A DNA stretch of 64,000 nt from Antedon mediterranea (taxonomy: Eukaryota; Echinodermata; Crinoidea; Comatulida; Antedonidae). Location: assembly GCF_964355755.1 (NCBI RefSeq), contig NC_092675.1, positions 5,304,312-5,368,311 of the forward strand, written 5' to 3'. Shown piece after piece: positions 48,836 through 61,107 of this stretch. The first letter of the stretch is position 1. Each line of letters begins with the position of its first letter. Under the pieces are notes generated by a model. That model saw only the letters and a list, made by a program, of their open reading frames with translations. It was not told the origin of the DNA and ran no database searches. The translations under genes and the position numbers were made by a program.

Positions 48836-49022
48836 CAGTCAACTATCCCAATGGCGGACACTTTTGGGCTGGACAAATATGTCTGGTTTTCTGGAAAGTC
48901 TGGAATTCAGAATGTGCTTTAGATGGTAAAGAGGTATTTGGGACATTTTGGACTTTGAGAAAATTCTGGTTTGGGGAGAGTTTCTGGTTTTCAGAGAGTC
49001 CGGTATTTGGAGAGTTGACACT
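48836..49022. mobile_element. Pogo/Tigger-like MITE, CAGTCAAC termini, copy 2
   Basis: It reads TA|CAGTCAACTATCCCAATGG at the left and GGAGAGTTGACACTA at the right, with internal TCTGGTTTTCTGGAAAGTC words matching the 40690-40880 element. The right terminus is slightly decayed. Confidence 0.6.
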
Positions 49023-49477
49023 ATAGGCCTATTTATAAATATATAATATAATACACAAAAATGACAAATTAATTTTGAATTTGAATACCGCAAATTTGAA
49101 TACCGCAACATTATATATAAAGAAGATATTCATGTAAGCAACTTTGTAATTTCAACAAAGAAAAAATATAAACTGCAATTTAATATGAATGACTTTGTAA
49201 CTTTATTCAAACTGAATCAGATTGTCATTAAAATCATTGTCAGTACAAAAATCAACAAGTGTTAGTAAAACAAATACAAAATATTATGAATTAAACAGAA
49301 CAGCAGACCTGTTAACCAAGACTTTTTAAAAGGGTTCCCTGAGAACTACTGTAAGGACAGGATATAACAGTATAGAAGGCTTACAATATTTGCAATACAT
49401 TAAAGTCACCAAAAACTTTTTGGATTGCCTCCTTGTTCTTGATTACAAGCCTAAAAAACATGTTATTATTCTTTTAA

Positions 49478-49795
49478 AGATGTATTGCCCTCAACAAAAC
49501 ATGAAAAATGATAAATAAAATCTATAAAAATAGGCCATTTTGCAGTTTTAATAAAGTTTTCATTTCCATAGGAAAAAACCCAACTAAAACAAGGATTTCA
49601 CGTATAAAAAGTCTAAACACACGGTTACATTTATCAGACAATTTAAAAAAATTAAAATTGCAGTTTTATTAAGTTAAATAACTTTTTTTTTAAACCAATT
49701 TTTGATCAAAATAAATAACTGTTATGTGACATTAAAATGGCATATTCAATTCAACCAAATTTTATATTTTTCAGGGGACAATATATCTTTAATAA
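49478..49795. mobile_element. MITE, TTAAAGATGTATTG family
   Basis: The left end TTAAAGATGTATTGCCC faces the right end GGACAATATATCTTTAATA as an inverted pair. The interior shares GTGACATTAAAATGGCATAT with 43840-44125. The open frame 49737-49964 that starts inside it is incidental. Confidence 0.75.
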
Positions 49796-50456
49796 AACTC
49801 CAATTATGGACATAAAATATGAGAGTGCAATATTGATTTACTTCGTCCACTATATTACCTTCACTCAAAGCTTAATTATAAAATTCTATATTTTATTTAG
49901 TCAAATCTTTATTGATTCCCTCATTTGGTATTCTCTGTTTCTCTGTCTATTCATAAATAGTTAATTATGATCATTATTTGTTGATCAAAAATAATTTTGA
50001 AACAATATTAAGTTATAAATGATTTATTATTTGAAAACAAAATTCTTTCCTTTTTTAATCTATAAACCACCAACAAGTTGTGAAAGTGTGCTGACATGAG
50101 AAGGTTTGATTTTACACATGCATAATTTTATGGTGCTGTTTGTACCAAGTAAATGGAATAATAACATTTTTTACCTTAAACCATAAACTTTAATGACAAG
50201 AGAAGAACATGCATTGAAAAATGGAGAGAATTTTAGGGTAAATAATGTGGTAATTTCAATGATAAAACCAGAACTTTTGAATTTTAATATGCATCTTAAA
50301 GTGTCAATTATTTTCAATCAACAATTAAGTATTTTATATAAAAAAAAGATACTTCAAGTCCTCTAGTACTTAAGTGAAGAGGATAACACACAGAATAACT
50401 TACGGTTATATGTGTTGGTATCTGGACTATTAATTATTGTGATTGGGACAGAGGTA

Positions 50457-50713
50457 CAACGGTTCTCGTCAGACCACCGAAGTTAAGCAACGTTGGGCCC
50501 GGTCGTTCTGGATGGGAGACCGTCTAGAAATAGCGGCGGGTGCTGTATATACCGGAGAGTGATGGTGTAATTATAATTTCAGACTAACATGTGATAGGTT
50601 ATCAGTACCATACTAATTGCATCATTAGACAAGATGCTTTACTCTCATTGCCTTACCCATATGATCAGCAATTGCTGGATGGATCACCCTTATTAAATAT
50701 GGTAAAAAAAAAA
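50457..50713 (+). mobile_element. 5S rRNA-headed SINE with alternative 3' tail
   Basis: CGGTTCTCGTCAGACCACCG, AAGTTAAGCAACGTTGGGCC, TGGATGGGAGACCGTC and GGGTGCTGTATAT are 5S rRNA-like. The tail reads ATGATCAGCAATTGCTGG, ATGGATCACCCTTATTAAAT and poly(A), matching the tRNA-headed SINE at 1043-1263 and not the 5S-headed SINE at 11940-12293. Confidence 0.8.
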
Positions 50714-51079
50714 AAAGAGGAGAAAAGTGAAATCAATAACCTTAAGGACCTATAGTTATATGTGTTGGTATCTCAGACTATTAAGTATTGTGATTGGGAC
50801 AGAGATACACACAAGCAGGAGAAAAAGAAGTGCAATCAATAATGCTGTTTGAGATTACAAGACTTTTACAAGCCTGCACTGTAAACACAATTATATAATG
50901 CTGCTGTGGCTGAAGTACTAGAGTTCACACTCTGATATACAGTAGGTCATATTCTTAAAATAGTATATTTTCTGTTATTACAGTAATTTGTTTTATGCTG
51001 ATACAGACAGAAGGTCCCAAGTAATTATCAAGTACAGGTTTGTTTGTTTGTTTTGTTTGTTTGTTTTGTTTGTTTTATC

Positions 51080-51375
51080 TTTATACTGGGTGACCTCTTC
51101 AGTCAAAGACTGATCTCCCAGAGGGCCCAGTTGGTGATCAGTGGCTGTGATGTACTAATACACCGGGGTAACCCCCTACTCGTCTCGAAAGATGTACTAG
51201 GTTCTTTAAAGTGCACACGAGCAAGTTGTGTACACTGGACCTACGGTTTATAGTCCTTATCCGAGAAGACCCGTTCTACCACCAGAACCATGGAGTGAGT
51301 GAGCCTCGAACCCCTGCCGATGTTATGGCTACGTGATTACGGTTCCACTGTCTTAACCGCTCGGCCACTCACTCA
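51080..51375 (-). mobile_element. tRNA-Leu/Ser-like SINE, copy 4
   Basis: A near full-length copy, read on the minus strand from GGCCGAGCGGTTAAGACAGT to CAGTCTTTGACTGAAGAGGT and CCCAGTATAAAG. It is flanked at its tail by a TTTG-rich run (51040-51075), which is the SINE tail repeat on the plus strand. Confidence 0.9.
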
Positions 51376-52423
51376 TTCAAGTAAGTAAGTAAGGTAAGTA
51401 TGATAATATAAGTATACCAGTGTTAACTAACTTTTTTGGGATGTACTGTAGTACATTCTACTAATGTAGGCCTATATTAAAATGGCTTTCCACTCCAAAA
51501 TCTCCAGGGCCGTAGCCAGCATGAGGCAAAAGAGAGACTTGCCTTGTCTGAAATGTTCACTACCCACCTCAATTCTCCAACAGAGATCAGAGTCATGTTT
51601 TATATTAATAATTATAATTAAAGCATCTTTGACTTGTCTGTTTTTGACTTGTCTGTTTTTAACCTCTCGCTACGGCCTTGGTCACTCATCACATGTAACA
51701 ACATAACTCAAGTGGTTATCGAACTTGACTATCATAAAGAAATACCTGGGTTTATCTCATGATAATAATGACTTCCTGTCTGCTTGTGTGTGAATGAGTA
51801 CCTGGTTGAAAAATACTGAGAAGGTGGGGAAAATGATCTAGCCCCCCTCCTCCACCCCCTCAAATTCCAAAGTTTAATTTGCTTCTAACATTCCCCTACA
51901 AGACTCACATTTACTTTACAACAAATAAAGTTACATGACAGTCTATGAATAAACTTTTAACCCTAATAATACTTAAACTAAAATTAATAGTAACCATTAT
52001 CAATTATAAATTCATAAAAAGGCTTATGTATTTAACTCATATTTCTTTTTATCTACACTATATTTAAACTTTTTACAATTCCACATTTTTACAATCTCAA
52101 AATATTACAATATAAATATTTATATCTTCATATACTTGTAAGTTTAATTTGTAGGAGCAATATTTTAAAATACAGGGAAACTGTGAGTACAAAAAGTAGA
52201 AGCAGACATACATCCCTCCTAACTATATCCCAACAAACAAATACTATCTAATTAGTACTAATTAATTAATTGCATCTTTTAGTCATTATTTAATAAAGAA
52301 GTCTGTGGTCAAAATAAAAATCTGTTATAAAATATTGATACATTTTTTTAAAAACATTTTCTTTTACAATAATAAGTTTTTTTTATTGTATTTTAAAAGA
52401 TAAAGGTGTCCTTAGGGAGATAT

Positions 52424-52945
52424 TAGGGACTTTACGAAACATGACGGGAAGCCATAGGATGGCCTTAACAAAGTGGGTGGAACTTAGCGTGAAATTTCAT
52501 CGTCTTAACTTTTTGAGAACGATAAAGTTGCCATTGCCAACGACTAGAAAGAATGTATCTAATTAAAACCTTAAATATACAGTTCAAATTACACTTAAAC
52601 GTGGAATTTTCAAAACTCTAAATAATATTTGAACTTCTATTTTATTTGTTTAATGAAATAACATTTTTATAGGGTTAAAATGGCTGTGTTAAAAGCGGCG
52701 TTTAAATGCGAGGCCCTAGCTAGGAAGGCTATATGCCTATATGCTGTATCACCAGAGCCAAGCGATTCAGAAGGGCCCCGCGCCACGAGAAAGGGGAGGG
52801 ATCGGAGAGATATACTGTCGATCGTCGTCTTCACGCAAGGGTGCGTAACTAATAAAACAGCTATGTTGACTGTTTATGATTTTACACTCTAGTGAACACA
52901 GGATATTCGTCGTCCTCCCATCGTGTTTCGTAAGTCCCTAATTGT
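52424..52945. mobile_element. Non-autonomous DNA transposon, TTAGGGACTT...ACGAAACA termini
   Basis: Left end TTAGGGACTTTACGAAACAT and right end ATCGTGTTTCGTAAGTCCCT are inverted repeats of about 25 bp. The roughly 520-bp interior is more GC-rich than its surroundings near 52690-52850 (GGGCCCCGCGCCACGAG) and includes an open frame at 52680-52892 with no recognisable domain. Confidence 0.75.
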
Positions 52946-53568
52946 ATTAACGTTAACATGGATGTTTATAACGCTTACAAATATTTTTTTTTAAAACAAA
53001 AATATCAGCAGGCTTTATGAAAGAATGTGGTGAAGCAAAACAACATACTGCAAATTTCAGTTAAAAATAATGTGAAATATAATAATTTTAATTAATTATT
53101 TACAAAATTAAATATGCAAATAATATTATTCAAATATGAAATACAATTAATAAATTGACTATAAAATTTGGAAACATACAAAATTTGGATATAAAAATTG
53201 CATAGCTATTTTTTGATGCATAGATTTCAATCCCGTAACATTTTCCATTTAAAATTCATATCAATAACGGTCAGAATTATCCTGTTACTAACTTTCCATG
53301 TCAATATAACAAAATTAAGAAACTTGAATAATATAATATTAAAACTAAACATCTATAGGCTGCCTAAGGCCTATCAATGTGCAATTTTGGATCCAGGATT
53401 AATGCAATAGTTGCAGTTCACATCCCTGGTTTGGGAGTGGGGTCCTGGGGTAGAATCATGGGCAATTAAAGTCTTCTTTTGTCTCATTACACCCTTGACC
53501 TGTCACCATGCATACAGACAGAAGTGATGAGTTAATAACAGGGTATATCAGCGAAATTACAATTTTCA

Positions 53569-53574
53569 TTTATT
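53569..53574 (-). terminator. Poly(A) signal of RASSF2/4/6-like gene
   Basis: Minus-strand AATAAA lies 82 nt past the stop codon at 53656-53658, giving a short 3' UTR if it is used. Confidence 0.4.
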
Positions 53575-53655
53575 CATTTGTGCCTCCATTTGAAATGAAA
53601 TTGAAATTTACGTCTCCAATACACATAACACAAAAATAACATTTATAAAATTAGG

Positions 53656-56600
53656 TCATTTTCGTTTGAAAAATTTACCAAACTTTGCCATGGGAGACTT
53701 AGCTGGTTCATTCTGTTTATTGATCTTCTTGCGCACATTCTCTCGATATTGATCATACCTATGAAGAGAAAGCCAATTATTATTATTAAACGATTGACTT
53801 GTATCAACAGATTTTAGCCAGGAAGTTCAGGATCTTTATCAGTGGCCCCCGGTATACCAATCCTAAGCCCTCCAACCCTGGGTAGTTGCTCATGCTCTGG
53901 GGCCCCTTAAGCCTTGGGGCCTCTGGGTTTAGCCAGTCAGCCACGACACTGATGATATGAGTCTTTACGCTATGTTATAAAATACACCATCTAAGTCATT
54001 GGTTTTTGTCACAGACATTTAAATATTAGTAAACAGAGTACAATAACCATCACCTCCTAAGAGAAGACCAATTGAAAAGGTAATAATAAATACTGGTTTA
54101 GTTAAATACAGTTTTTGTAGGTATAGATTTCATAAACTTTAAATCATAATAATTTAAGTTTCAACTCATTTACATATGAATTGGTGTCAATCAGTTTTAA
54201 CAGTTAGGCTCGATTGTCTACAAACTTTATGTGACAAAAACAGGGGATGTGCCCACATATATAGATATGATGATGTAATATTACTACCATATTTGAGCAT
54301 ATCACTACCATATTTGGTCACAAACTAGTTTGATAGTGTATGTAGACCTTTAAATAAGTGTCACCTGCCCTCACATTTTGTATTTGTGTCCCATGGGATT
54401 ATTCTAGATAAAGAGCTTACCTGTGCTTAATTTTCTTGACCTCATTCTCCTCTTCTTCTTCGAATTTGTTTAGAATACCTTTTAAAACCACTTCAGAGAG
54501 ATTCACATACTGCGCAACCTGACAAAACAAATCATTCAAACATGACTGTTGTAATGCAAACAAAGGGGATCTTGGTGATGTGACGAAAGGGACAAATAAT
54601 GACGTCCAAAATTAGTTGCGAGTGTACAACATTTCCTAGTCATCATATCATTCTGTTTAAAACCTATGTGAACTGTCTCTACAACTGTAAAATGATCATC
54701 ACCAAAATATATAATCTTTTATTTCTAGACTACTGCTAATAAACTTGTAACAAACAAAATTCTGTTTGAAATAAGTTTTACTTTAACTGTGAAATAACAA
54801 ATATTAGTTAATGAGAAAATTTTAGAAAGAGCCTTACTTCGGGGGAAACTTCATCACTTGAGCTGAGGATGAAAATTTTGGCCACAGTCTCATCAGGTCC
54901 TAGCTTCACCCGTTGTATCAGAGGATAGTCTGTGGGTTTTAACTCTGTTGCTTCTACAAAAACAAAAATGATGACAATTAATATTAAAAGAATATCTTAT
55001 AGATATATTTTCTTTATCTTTCCGTGCATTATTCATATTTTTTACATACAATTTTACTTTTCTTCCCAATGCTGCAGGCCTCCGAAGACTGACCTCTCTA
55101 AAGCACTTATGTCTACACTATCAAACTTTCTGTGACAAAAAATGTGATGTGCCCATATATGGACATGATGATGTCATATCACTATCATATTTAAGCATAT
55201 CACTACCATATTTGGTAAACTAGTTTTATAGTGTAGACAGAGCTTTAAGAATAATAGCAAAAAGAGAAGCTAAAAACAGAATATCAGTTGTTAAACATAC
55301 TATATGTTTAAACTTGGGATGTGTGAATATCAAGAATGGAGACACAAATGTCCATGTTGAGGCAAGTTTTTCTCTTCCGCTGACTTTTACTTTACTTTCA
55401 CTGCAAATTAACAATTGCACAACATATTTCTCTCCTTCTTTTTAAATTCATTGATTATTTTGATTTTTAAAGTACAACTTACCACCACTTTGCCGTAAAA
55501 CGTACAGATGGAAATCTGACGTTGGATCTACGATGCAAAATTTTCTTAACAGCAGATCCAATACATCAGTAGTTTGCATTAAACTTGTAATCGTTACACT
55601 TGATTGCGTTCCATACTTGGGTCTGAAAACAGCAGTCTAAAATAGACAAAATTAAATATTACTTTTGGTTTCATAAAGTCAATTAAACTAATTTAATTAA
55701 TGTACAGTATTTATATACTGTAATAAATAAATATTCACAAACAGAGTGTATGGCAGCTTCATCTGCAATGCAAGATCATGTCTAAAAAAAGGGTCAAATC
55801 TCTCTATATGAATTGTCCTCAACATACTGGCTAAACCAAGGGCCTATGGGGACCCCTGAGCAGATCCCAGGGGAAGAAAAAAAAGGCATTAAAATATGTC
55901 AGTATAATTAAAGTGCTCACTGGCTAAACCAGGGAGGTATAAAAATAATAATTATTTTTATACCTCCCTGGCTAAACTATCCTGGAGCTTATGGAGGAAG
56001 AAAATGGCATTAAAATATGTTGAAAAGGCTAAAACCGCCTGAGGCCTCCAGCGTTAAGGGCCATTCAGTATAATTCAAGATTTAACTACCAATTATTGCA
56101 ATGTCTTTCTTAATAAAACAAACCTTTCTTTTGTACATATGACCACTGAAAGAGGATGTCCTTCCACTTCTTCTCATATTCCGACGTCTTTCAACAACTT
56201 GTTGCCTTGTTTCTTTTTCATCTTCGTGATCATGTCCATTTGTTTTCTCATCCTCTCTGTTATCCGTAATTCTTCCATTCTTGTTTCTTTCTACTTCTTC
56301 ATTAAAGACCTCTAGTCCATTATCACTTGAGTCAATAATCAACGAGTTGTACATTCGTGCGTTGCGATTCGAATCAACTGCCTTTGATCTCTTACGATCA
56401 TCCAAATTATCAATTCCTGGACGAAGACTCATTCGTTTCCAACTATGATCTTCCTCCTGTTTTAAATGGATGAGTTTTTGAACACCCCAATACAAGCGAA
56501 GTACTCCACTCAAGATTTTAACTCCATTTTGCTAGAAGAAAATATAATGTTAATTTAATTAACATAATTGTATGCATTAATTTCATATCTGTTAAACTAC

Positions 56601-57983
56601 AGTATCATTGTGTTAGTACACTAGTAGTAGTCTATCAGTGTGGACATCAACAGATTACTCTTAGAAGAGATGAAAAAGAAATTTTCTAAACATTCCTATA
56701 ATTAAATGGTACAATCCACAAATCCTTCTAGATATTTCCATAAATAGTATGTTTTATTGTCTATAATACTTTCATAATCTTATTACAGTGCATCAATTCT
56801 ATGATTATTGTTGAAAGAAAACGACCCTTTGGTCGACCTTTCTGTAATTTTAGAAATCAAAAATATGTCTTTCAATTATATTTCCATTTCAAATAGAATC
56901 ATTTTTGTATAATTATCTTCAAGCATGTGAAAATGTATGCAGAAATCATTGTAAACCTCTACAGTCACTTTTCCAAAAACGCATGCCAGTCAGTATAGCG
57001 TACCATACAAGAGTAATGTGACACTTTGTATTGTAGTTTTATTTATCTGTTTTTGTATACAGTATCTCAGAGCAAACATAATTTCTATGTATATTTTATA
57101 TGCAAATGACTGTTGACAATAAATGGAAATAATTTCCCACTGATGAATGAATGCCTATAGTTTTTCTGAAAGCTTACATATACACATTTTTTTTAAAAAC
57201 AGCCAATACAGTACCTCAGTAACCGTTATACGTGAACTTGAGAGTGTGTTTGATTGGTACTGTTCATACACCTTCAGCTGAGATGCAAATATTTGACTAT
57301 AAAATGAAATAGAAAATTATATTTAAAATCACTTTATTTGATATATCAGCTACAGTTAATTGAGACTATTATTATAAATATCAGACATACTGATATTTTA
57401 TATTAAAGTCTGTCTCAAATGTGTCTTTTTTAGAGTATTCCTACTCACTAAAGATACATTCACACTTCTGCGAAACGGAACAAGTGTGAATGCAGTTTAA
57501 GGCAATACTGTATTGTACTATATAGTACATTCGTATTATTTATACTGGGTCGATGAATGAATACTTTCTTTCACCTGTAGCTTTTATTTATATAGTATTT
57601 CTTTATACTGGTTGACCTCTTTCAGTCAAAGACTGGTCTCACAGGGCCCAGTTATGATCAGTGGCTCAGTTATGATCAGTGGCTGTGATGTACTACTGTG
57701 GTAAACCGGGGTCACCCCCTTCTTGTCTCGAACGATGTACTAGGTTCTTTAAAGTGCACATGAGCAAGATGTGTACACTGGACCTATGGTTTATGATCCT
57801 TATCTGAGAAGACTCGTTCTACCACCAGAACTATAGAGCGAGTGAGCCTCGAACCCTTGCTGATGTTATGGCTACGTAATTATCGTTTGACTCGGCCACT
57901 CGTTCACTTTTTAATAGAGTTTGCAATAAAATAGGTAGTGTTATACAGTACCTGCCCACAAGGTCCTGATACCTTTGATCCAT
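53656..57983 (-). CDS. RASSF2/4/6: RASSF2/4/6-like Ras-association and SARAH domain protein
   Basis: Seven coding exons (minus): 57952-57983, 57215-57296, 56124-56531, 55483-55636, 54838-54953, 54421-54518, 53656-53758; 993 nt, 330 residues (human RASSF2 is 326), phases consistent. The N-terminal part has SGVLRLYWGVQKLIHLKQEE, matching the family's conserved segment before the RA domain. An arginine-rich stretch ERRRNMRRSGR precedes SFSGHMYKRK. The RA domain is about 175-265 (FRPKYGTQSSVTITSL, LLLRKFCIVDP, TDYPLIQRVKLGPDET). The SARAH helix is about 265-312 (KFEEEEENEVKKIKHRYDQY). The C-terminus KFFKRK is basic. Family members bind K-Ras-type GTPases through RA and MST/Hippo kinases through SARAH, acting as pro-apoptotic scaffolds. 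Intron 1 holds a SINE and intron 3 a large palindrome. Confidence 0.9.
54207..54352. mobile_element. MITE, TCTACACTATCAAACTAG family, in RASSF intron
   Basis: GATTGTCTACAAACTTTATG at the left and AACTAGTTTGATAGTGTATG at the right, with GGATGTGCCCACATATATAG inside and two copies of ATCACTACCATATTTG. Confidence 0.7.
55101..55246. mobile_element. MITE, TCTACACTATCAAACTAG family, in RASSF intron
   Basis: TGTCTACACTATCAAACTTT at the left and TTTTATAGTGTAGACAGAGC at the right, with AATGTGATGTGCCCATATAT inside. It is one of the best preserved copies. Confidence 0.8.
55929..55971. repeat. 43-bp perfect palindrome in RASSF intron 3
   Basis: Starting CCAGGGAGGTATAAAAATAA and mirrored exactly to TATTTTTATACCTCCCTGG, the two 21-bp arms pair without mismatch around a single central base (55950). 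GGCTAAAC precedes the first arm and follows the second as a short direct repeat. Confidence 0.95.
57601..57907 (-). mobile_element. tRNA-Leu/Ser-like SINE, copy 5
   Basis: A decayed copy in RASSF intron 1. The minus-strand head lacks a clean A box (the segment before AACGATAATTACGTAGCC is deleted), while GGTTCGAGGCTCACTCGCTC is kept. A 19-bp piece (CAGTTATGATCAGTGGCT) is tandemly duplicated at about 57649-57685. Confidence 0.8.
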
Positions 57984-58021
57984 TGTTTCAATCTCTTATC
58001 ACCATGTTATAATGTGTCCAT
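57984..58021 (-). promoter_or_regulatory. RASSF 5' UTR segment with two short upstream ORFs
   Basis: A good acceptor (TTTTATTTTATAG) ends at 58022, so the start-codon exon probably begins at 58021 and the 5' UTR is spliced. Between it and the main ATG are two minimal uORFs: ATG at 58019-58021 (MDTL, stop) and ATG at 58003-58005 (MVIRD, stop). Both end before the main start. Confidence 0.5.
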
Positions 58022-60502
58022 CTATAAAATAAAACATAGAGGAGCATAGTAAGATATACTTATTACAATATAATATATTGCAAAAATCTGTTATGGAATA
58101 CTGCAAATATAGGTACAGCAAGCATACACTAGAAAAAAGTCTACTTCAAGTCATGTTAATTGAAAATGTTCATCTGGTTTGGAGATACGTTTCTATTTTG
58201 TCAAAATATAATTTGTATAATAAGGTATACATGTTTATTGATTTTTTTAGACTTCTCCATTACAGGCCTATTATTATTATTATTATATTGTTATATGAGG
58301 CAATATTATACAAGGACAATGAGTCCCAAGTGCGACACTGTCATAATAAAACTTTACAATCAGTGTGAGCTCCACAACATGTTTGTTAATTCATTATACA
58401 GTAAATTACTCACAATATTGTAGATATGTACAGAAGCCTTCTAACTTCCAAAATGAACAAAGAATGAATTCATCAATTTTTTCTATATCAATGTATGATT
58501 CAAAACTGCTTTTATAACCACAACTGAGGAAGGATGTGTTGCATTGAAGTGCCATTTATAATCCCTTAACTGTGAAGTTCAGTCACCTCTGATACTTAAA
58601 AAATGTGTAGGTCTATTCATTTTGCTTCTGGTGATCTGAGTGCTTTTAAATGAAATTATTTTGTTATGCCTTTACTTACATTCAATCTAAATCTTTTTTT
58701 ATTAACTTTTTTTAATTCATTTTATACTGTAACAGAAAAATCCTTCTAATAGGAAATTTACTAGGGTAATCAAAATTTCTGAATCAGTAAATCAACTAAA
58801 CTGATTTGTCTTCTATCTTTGTATTTTTAGTTTTGTTCTACCGTAAAACAAATGATTAAATCATTTTTTTAATGTACTGTATGTATATATTATCATTTCT
58901 CTAGACTTGCCCCAAGTATGTAGTTAGTGTCTTTTTTATGTTAGTCCACCAGCAGTCGACTGTATTTCTATTTTTGTAAGTAATTGTGAGCATTATATTA
59001 TAAATATGAAACGCCATACTGTATGTGCTAAAATATTTATCATTACTAATAGTAAATACATGCTAGAACCGAATATAGTCTTGTCATTTCTCGAAAAGAA
59101 ATTTTAGGATCCTAGTGCATCCATGGAAATGAAGGACTAATACATTTGGTCATGGTAAAAATTATCTGCTGGGAAATATAACATATAACAATAATATGGC
59201 ACGGAAATAAAAACCTTGTATGGTTATACTGGTACACAAAAGCATAGGCATATATTAATTAGAGGAATATGGTACTATTTACATAACACAGCTAAAACTA
59301 TGACACAATAGTCTACTTCTAGGCCTCTTTGGACAATACTGTAAAACTTCTTGACCTTTATAATTACAAAAATAGTACTAACTATATCTACCTTGAAATA
59401 CTACTTGCCTACCGACATTAATACAGTACATCTGTATATTTCCAATGATAATTATATTTTGATTAAGGAAGTAACATAAATAATTATTACTGTTGTTGGC
59501 ACATATCATTCAATATACAAAAGATTAATTCATTTTCATTTCATTCATTTTTATGGCAAACTGGTACAATTAAAGATATTGTCATTCTTTTATTAATCAA
59601 AAATACTCTCATACTTTTGTTTTGTAAAGTTAAGGGTAGAATTGTGTTAATTCTTATTCATTATAGACTGAGACTGTATAAAAAGATACTATACAGTAGT
59701 TGGTATAGTAAGTATTGCATACAAAAGATTTGGAAAGTTAATACAATGTACAGTACAGTACCTATTCTTTTGCATACAATAGATACTTGCTTAGTTAGGG
59801 TTCAGTAAGTTCTGAATACAGCAACTTCAAAGAGGAAAATTGTATTAAATTCCCATTTACTGTATGTGTATTTCCTTAAGATAAAAAATTAAAATATCAT
59901 TACCAACTAATTTAAATCACATCCTCAGGAAACAAAATATAAAGTTATTTAGAAATTACTGAAGTAAAGTGTTTAATGCATGATTTGTACTAAAATGAAA
60001 GGAATTTAAAAATATTTTAAGCTGACATCAGCAAAAAAAAAAAATATTTAATAGTCTCCAGTAAAAGTATATTTGTAGTACAGGTACAGTAGATATATTA
60101 TCAGGATTTTGAGCCCCTTCCAGATGGTTTTGGAATTGGTACACTACACCACTTCCGTTGTGGGGGTGGGTTAAACAAAGTTCACTGATACAGTATACTA
60201 CAGTAGACATGAAATATAATAACCATATGTCCATTATTTAGTAGTTTAAGTAGGTTCAACTTCTTAAATTTCATATAGTAGTAGTCATTTAACCTATGAA
60301 AATATTAAGACAGTAGGCCTACAAATTTGTTCTACAGTACTTTAAGCATCCTGTGTTATTTTTCATCTTCATAGGATCAATTTCAGACTGAATGCGTCAA
60401 TGCTCGATGCAGTCTCCAGACAGACTCATTGAAGACAGAAGAAGAATCCTCATAAAGTATTCTAAGGTGGTAGAAGGCATCTACAATTGTTTTTATCATG
60501 TA

Positions 60503-60608
60503 CTGTACCAAATACTAAAGAAACAAATAACTTGTACAGTACTTTACAGCATGCACTGTACCAAATACTAAAGAAACAAATAACTTGTACAGTACTTTAC
60601 AGCATTTA
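60503..60608. repeat. Tandem duplication, 53-bp unit
   Basis: CTGTACCAAATACTAAAG through ACAGTACTTTACAGCATG occurs twice at 53-bp spacing, with identity close to perfect. Confidence 0.9.
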
Positions 60609-60683
60609 CCGTACAGTAGATGCTAACTTAATTACGGATATTATTATTATTGGCAGCCAATATAAAAAACCATTAACATTGGT

Positions 60684-60992
60684 GAGGGCGTGTGGCGCAG
60701 TGTGTTGGACGTTGGACTACTGATTGTGAGACCGAGGTTCAAATCTAAACTCTCGCCGCATTGCTTGTATCTGTAGGCAAGATACTTTACTTACGTTTGG
60801 TTGCCTGTCTCCACCCAGGTGTATAAATGGGTACCCGGTTAGATTAAGACACAACTTTGCACTGATAACTAGCTGCGTATGTTTCCATACGTGTTTGATA
60901 CAAAAAAATGACCAGGGTAAAAATGAGGGGTAATAATGTTCAGTGCTTAGAGGTTTCACAACATTAGGCGCTATATAAATCCAGGATATTAT
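60684..60992 (+). mobile_element. tRNA-headed SINE (GTGTGGCGCAGTG), copy 2
   Basis: GGGCGTGTGGCGCAGTGTGT at the head, B-box-like GAGGTTCAAATCT, the shared body (TAGGCAAGATACTTTACTTACG, split across its length) and the 3' end GCGCTATATAAATCCAGG with an ATTATT tail. A small internal duplication (GTTGGACGTTGGACTAC) distinguishes it from copy 1. Confidence 0.85.
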
Positions 60993-61107
60993 TATTCAAC
61001 TAATGTATTGAAATAGTATAAAATAATATATATAAACAAAAATATAAATTTTTTTTTAAATTATTGATCTGTTAAGAGAATAGGGAGTAAGACTACACAT
61101 TTGATTT

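Larger units (their letters stand above)
47620..53655. other. Intergenic: cadherin 5' flank to RASSF 3' end
   Basis: The cadherin promoter should lie just above 47620. Within the stretch are a pogo-like MITE (48836-49022), a TTAAAGATGTATTG MITE (49478-49795), a 5S-headed SINE (50457-50713), a tRNA-like SINE (51080-51375) and a DNA-transposon-like element (52424-52945). The remaining AT-rich sequence shows no exon I can support. Confidence 0.5.
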
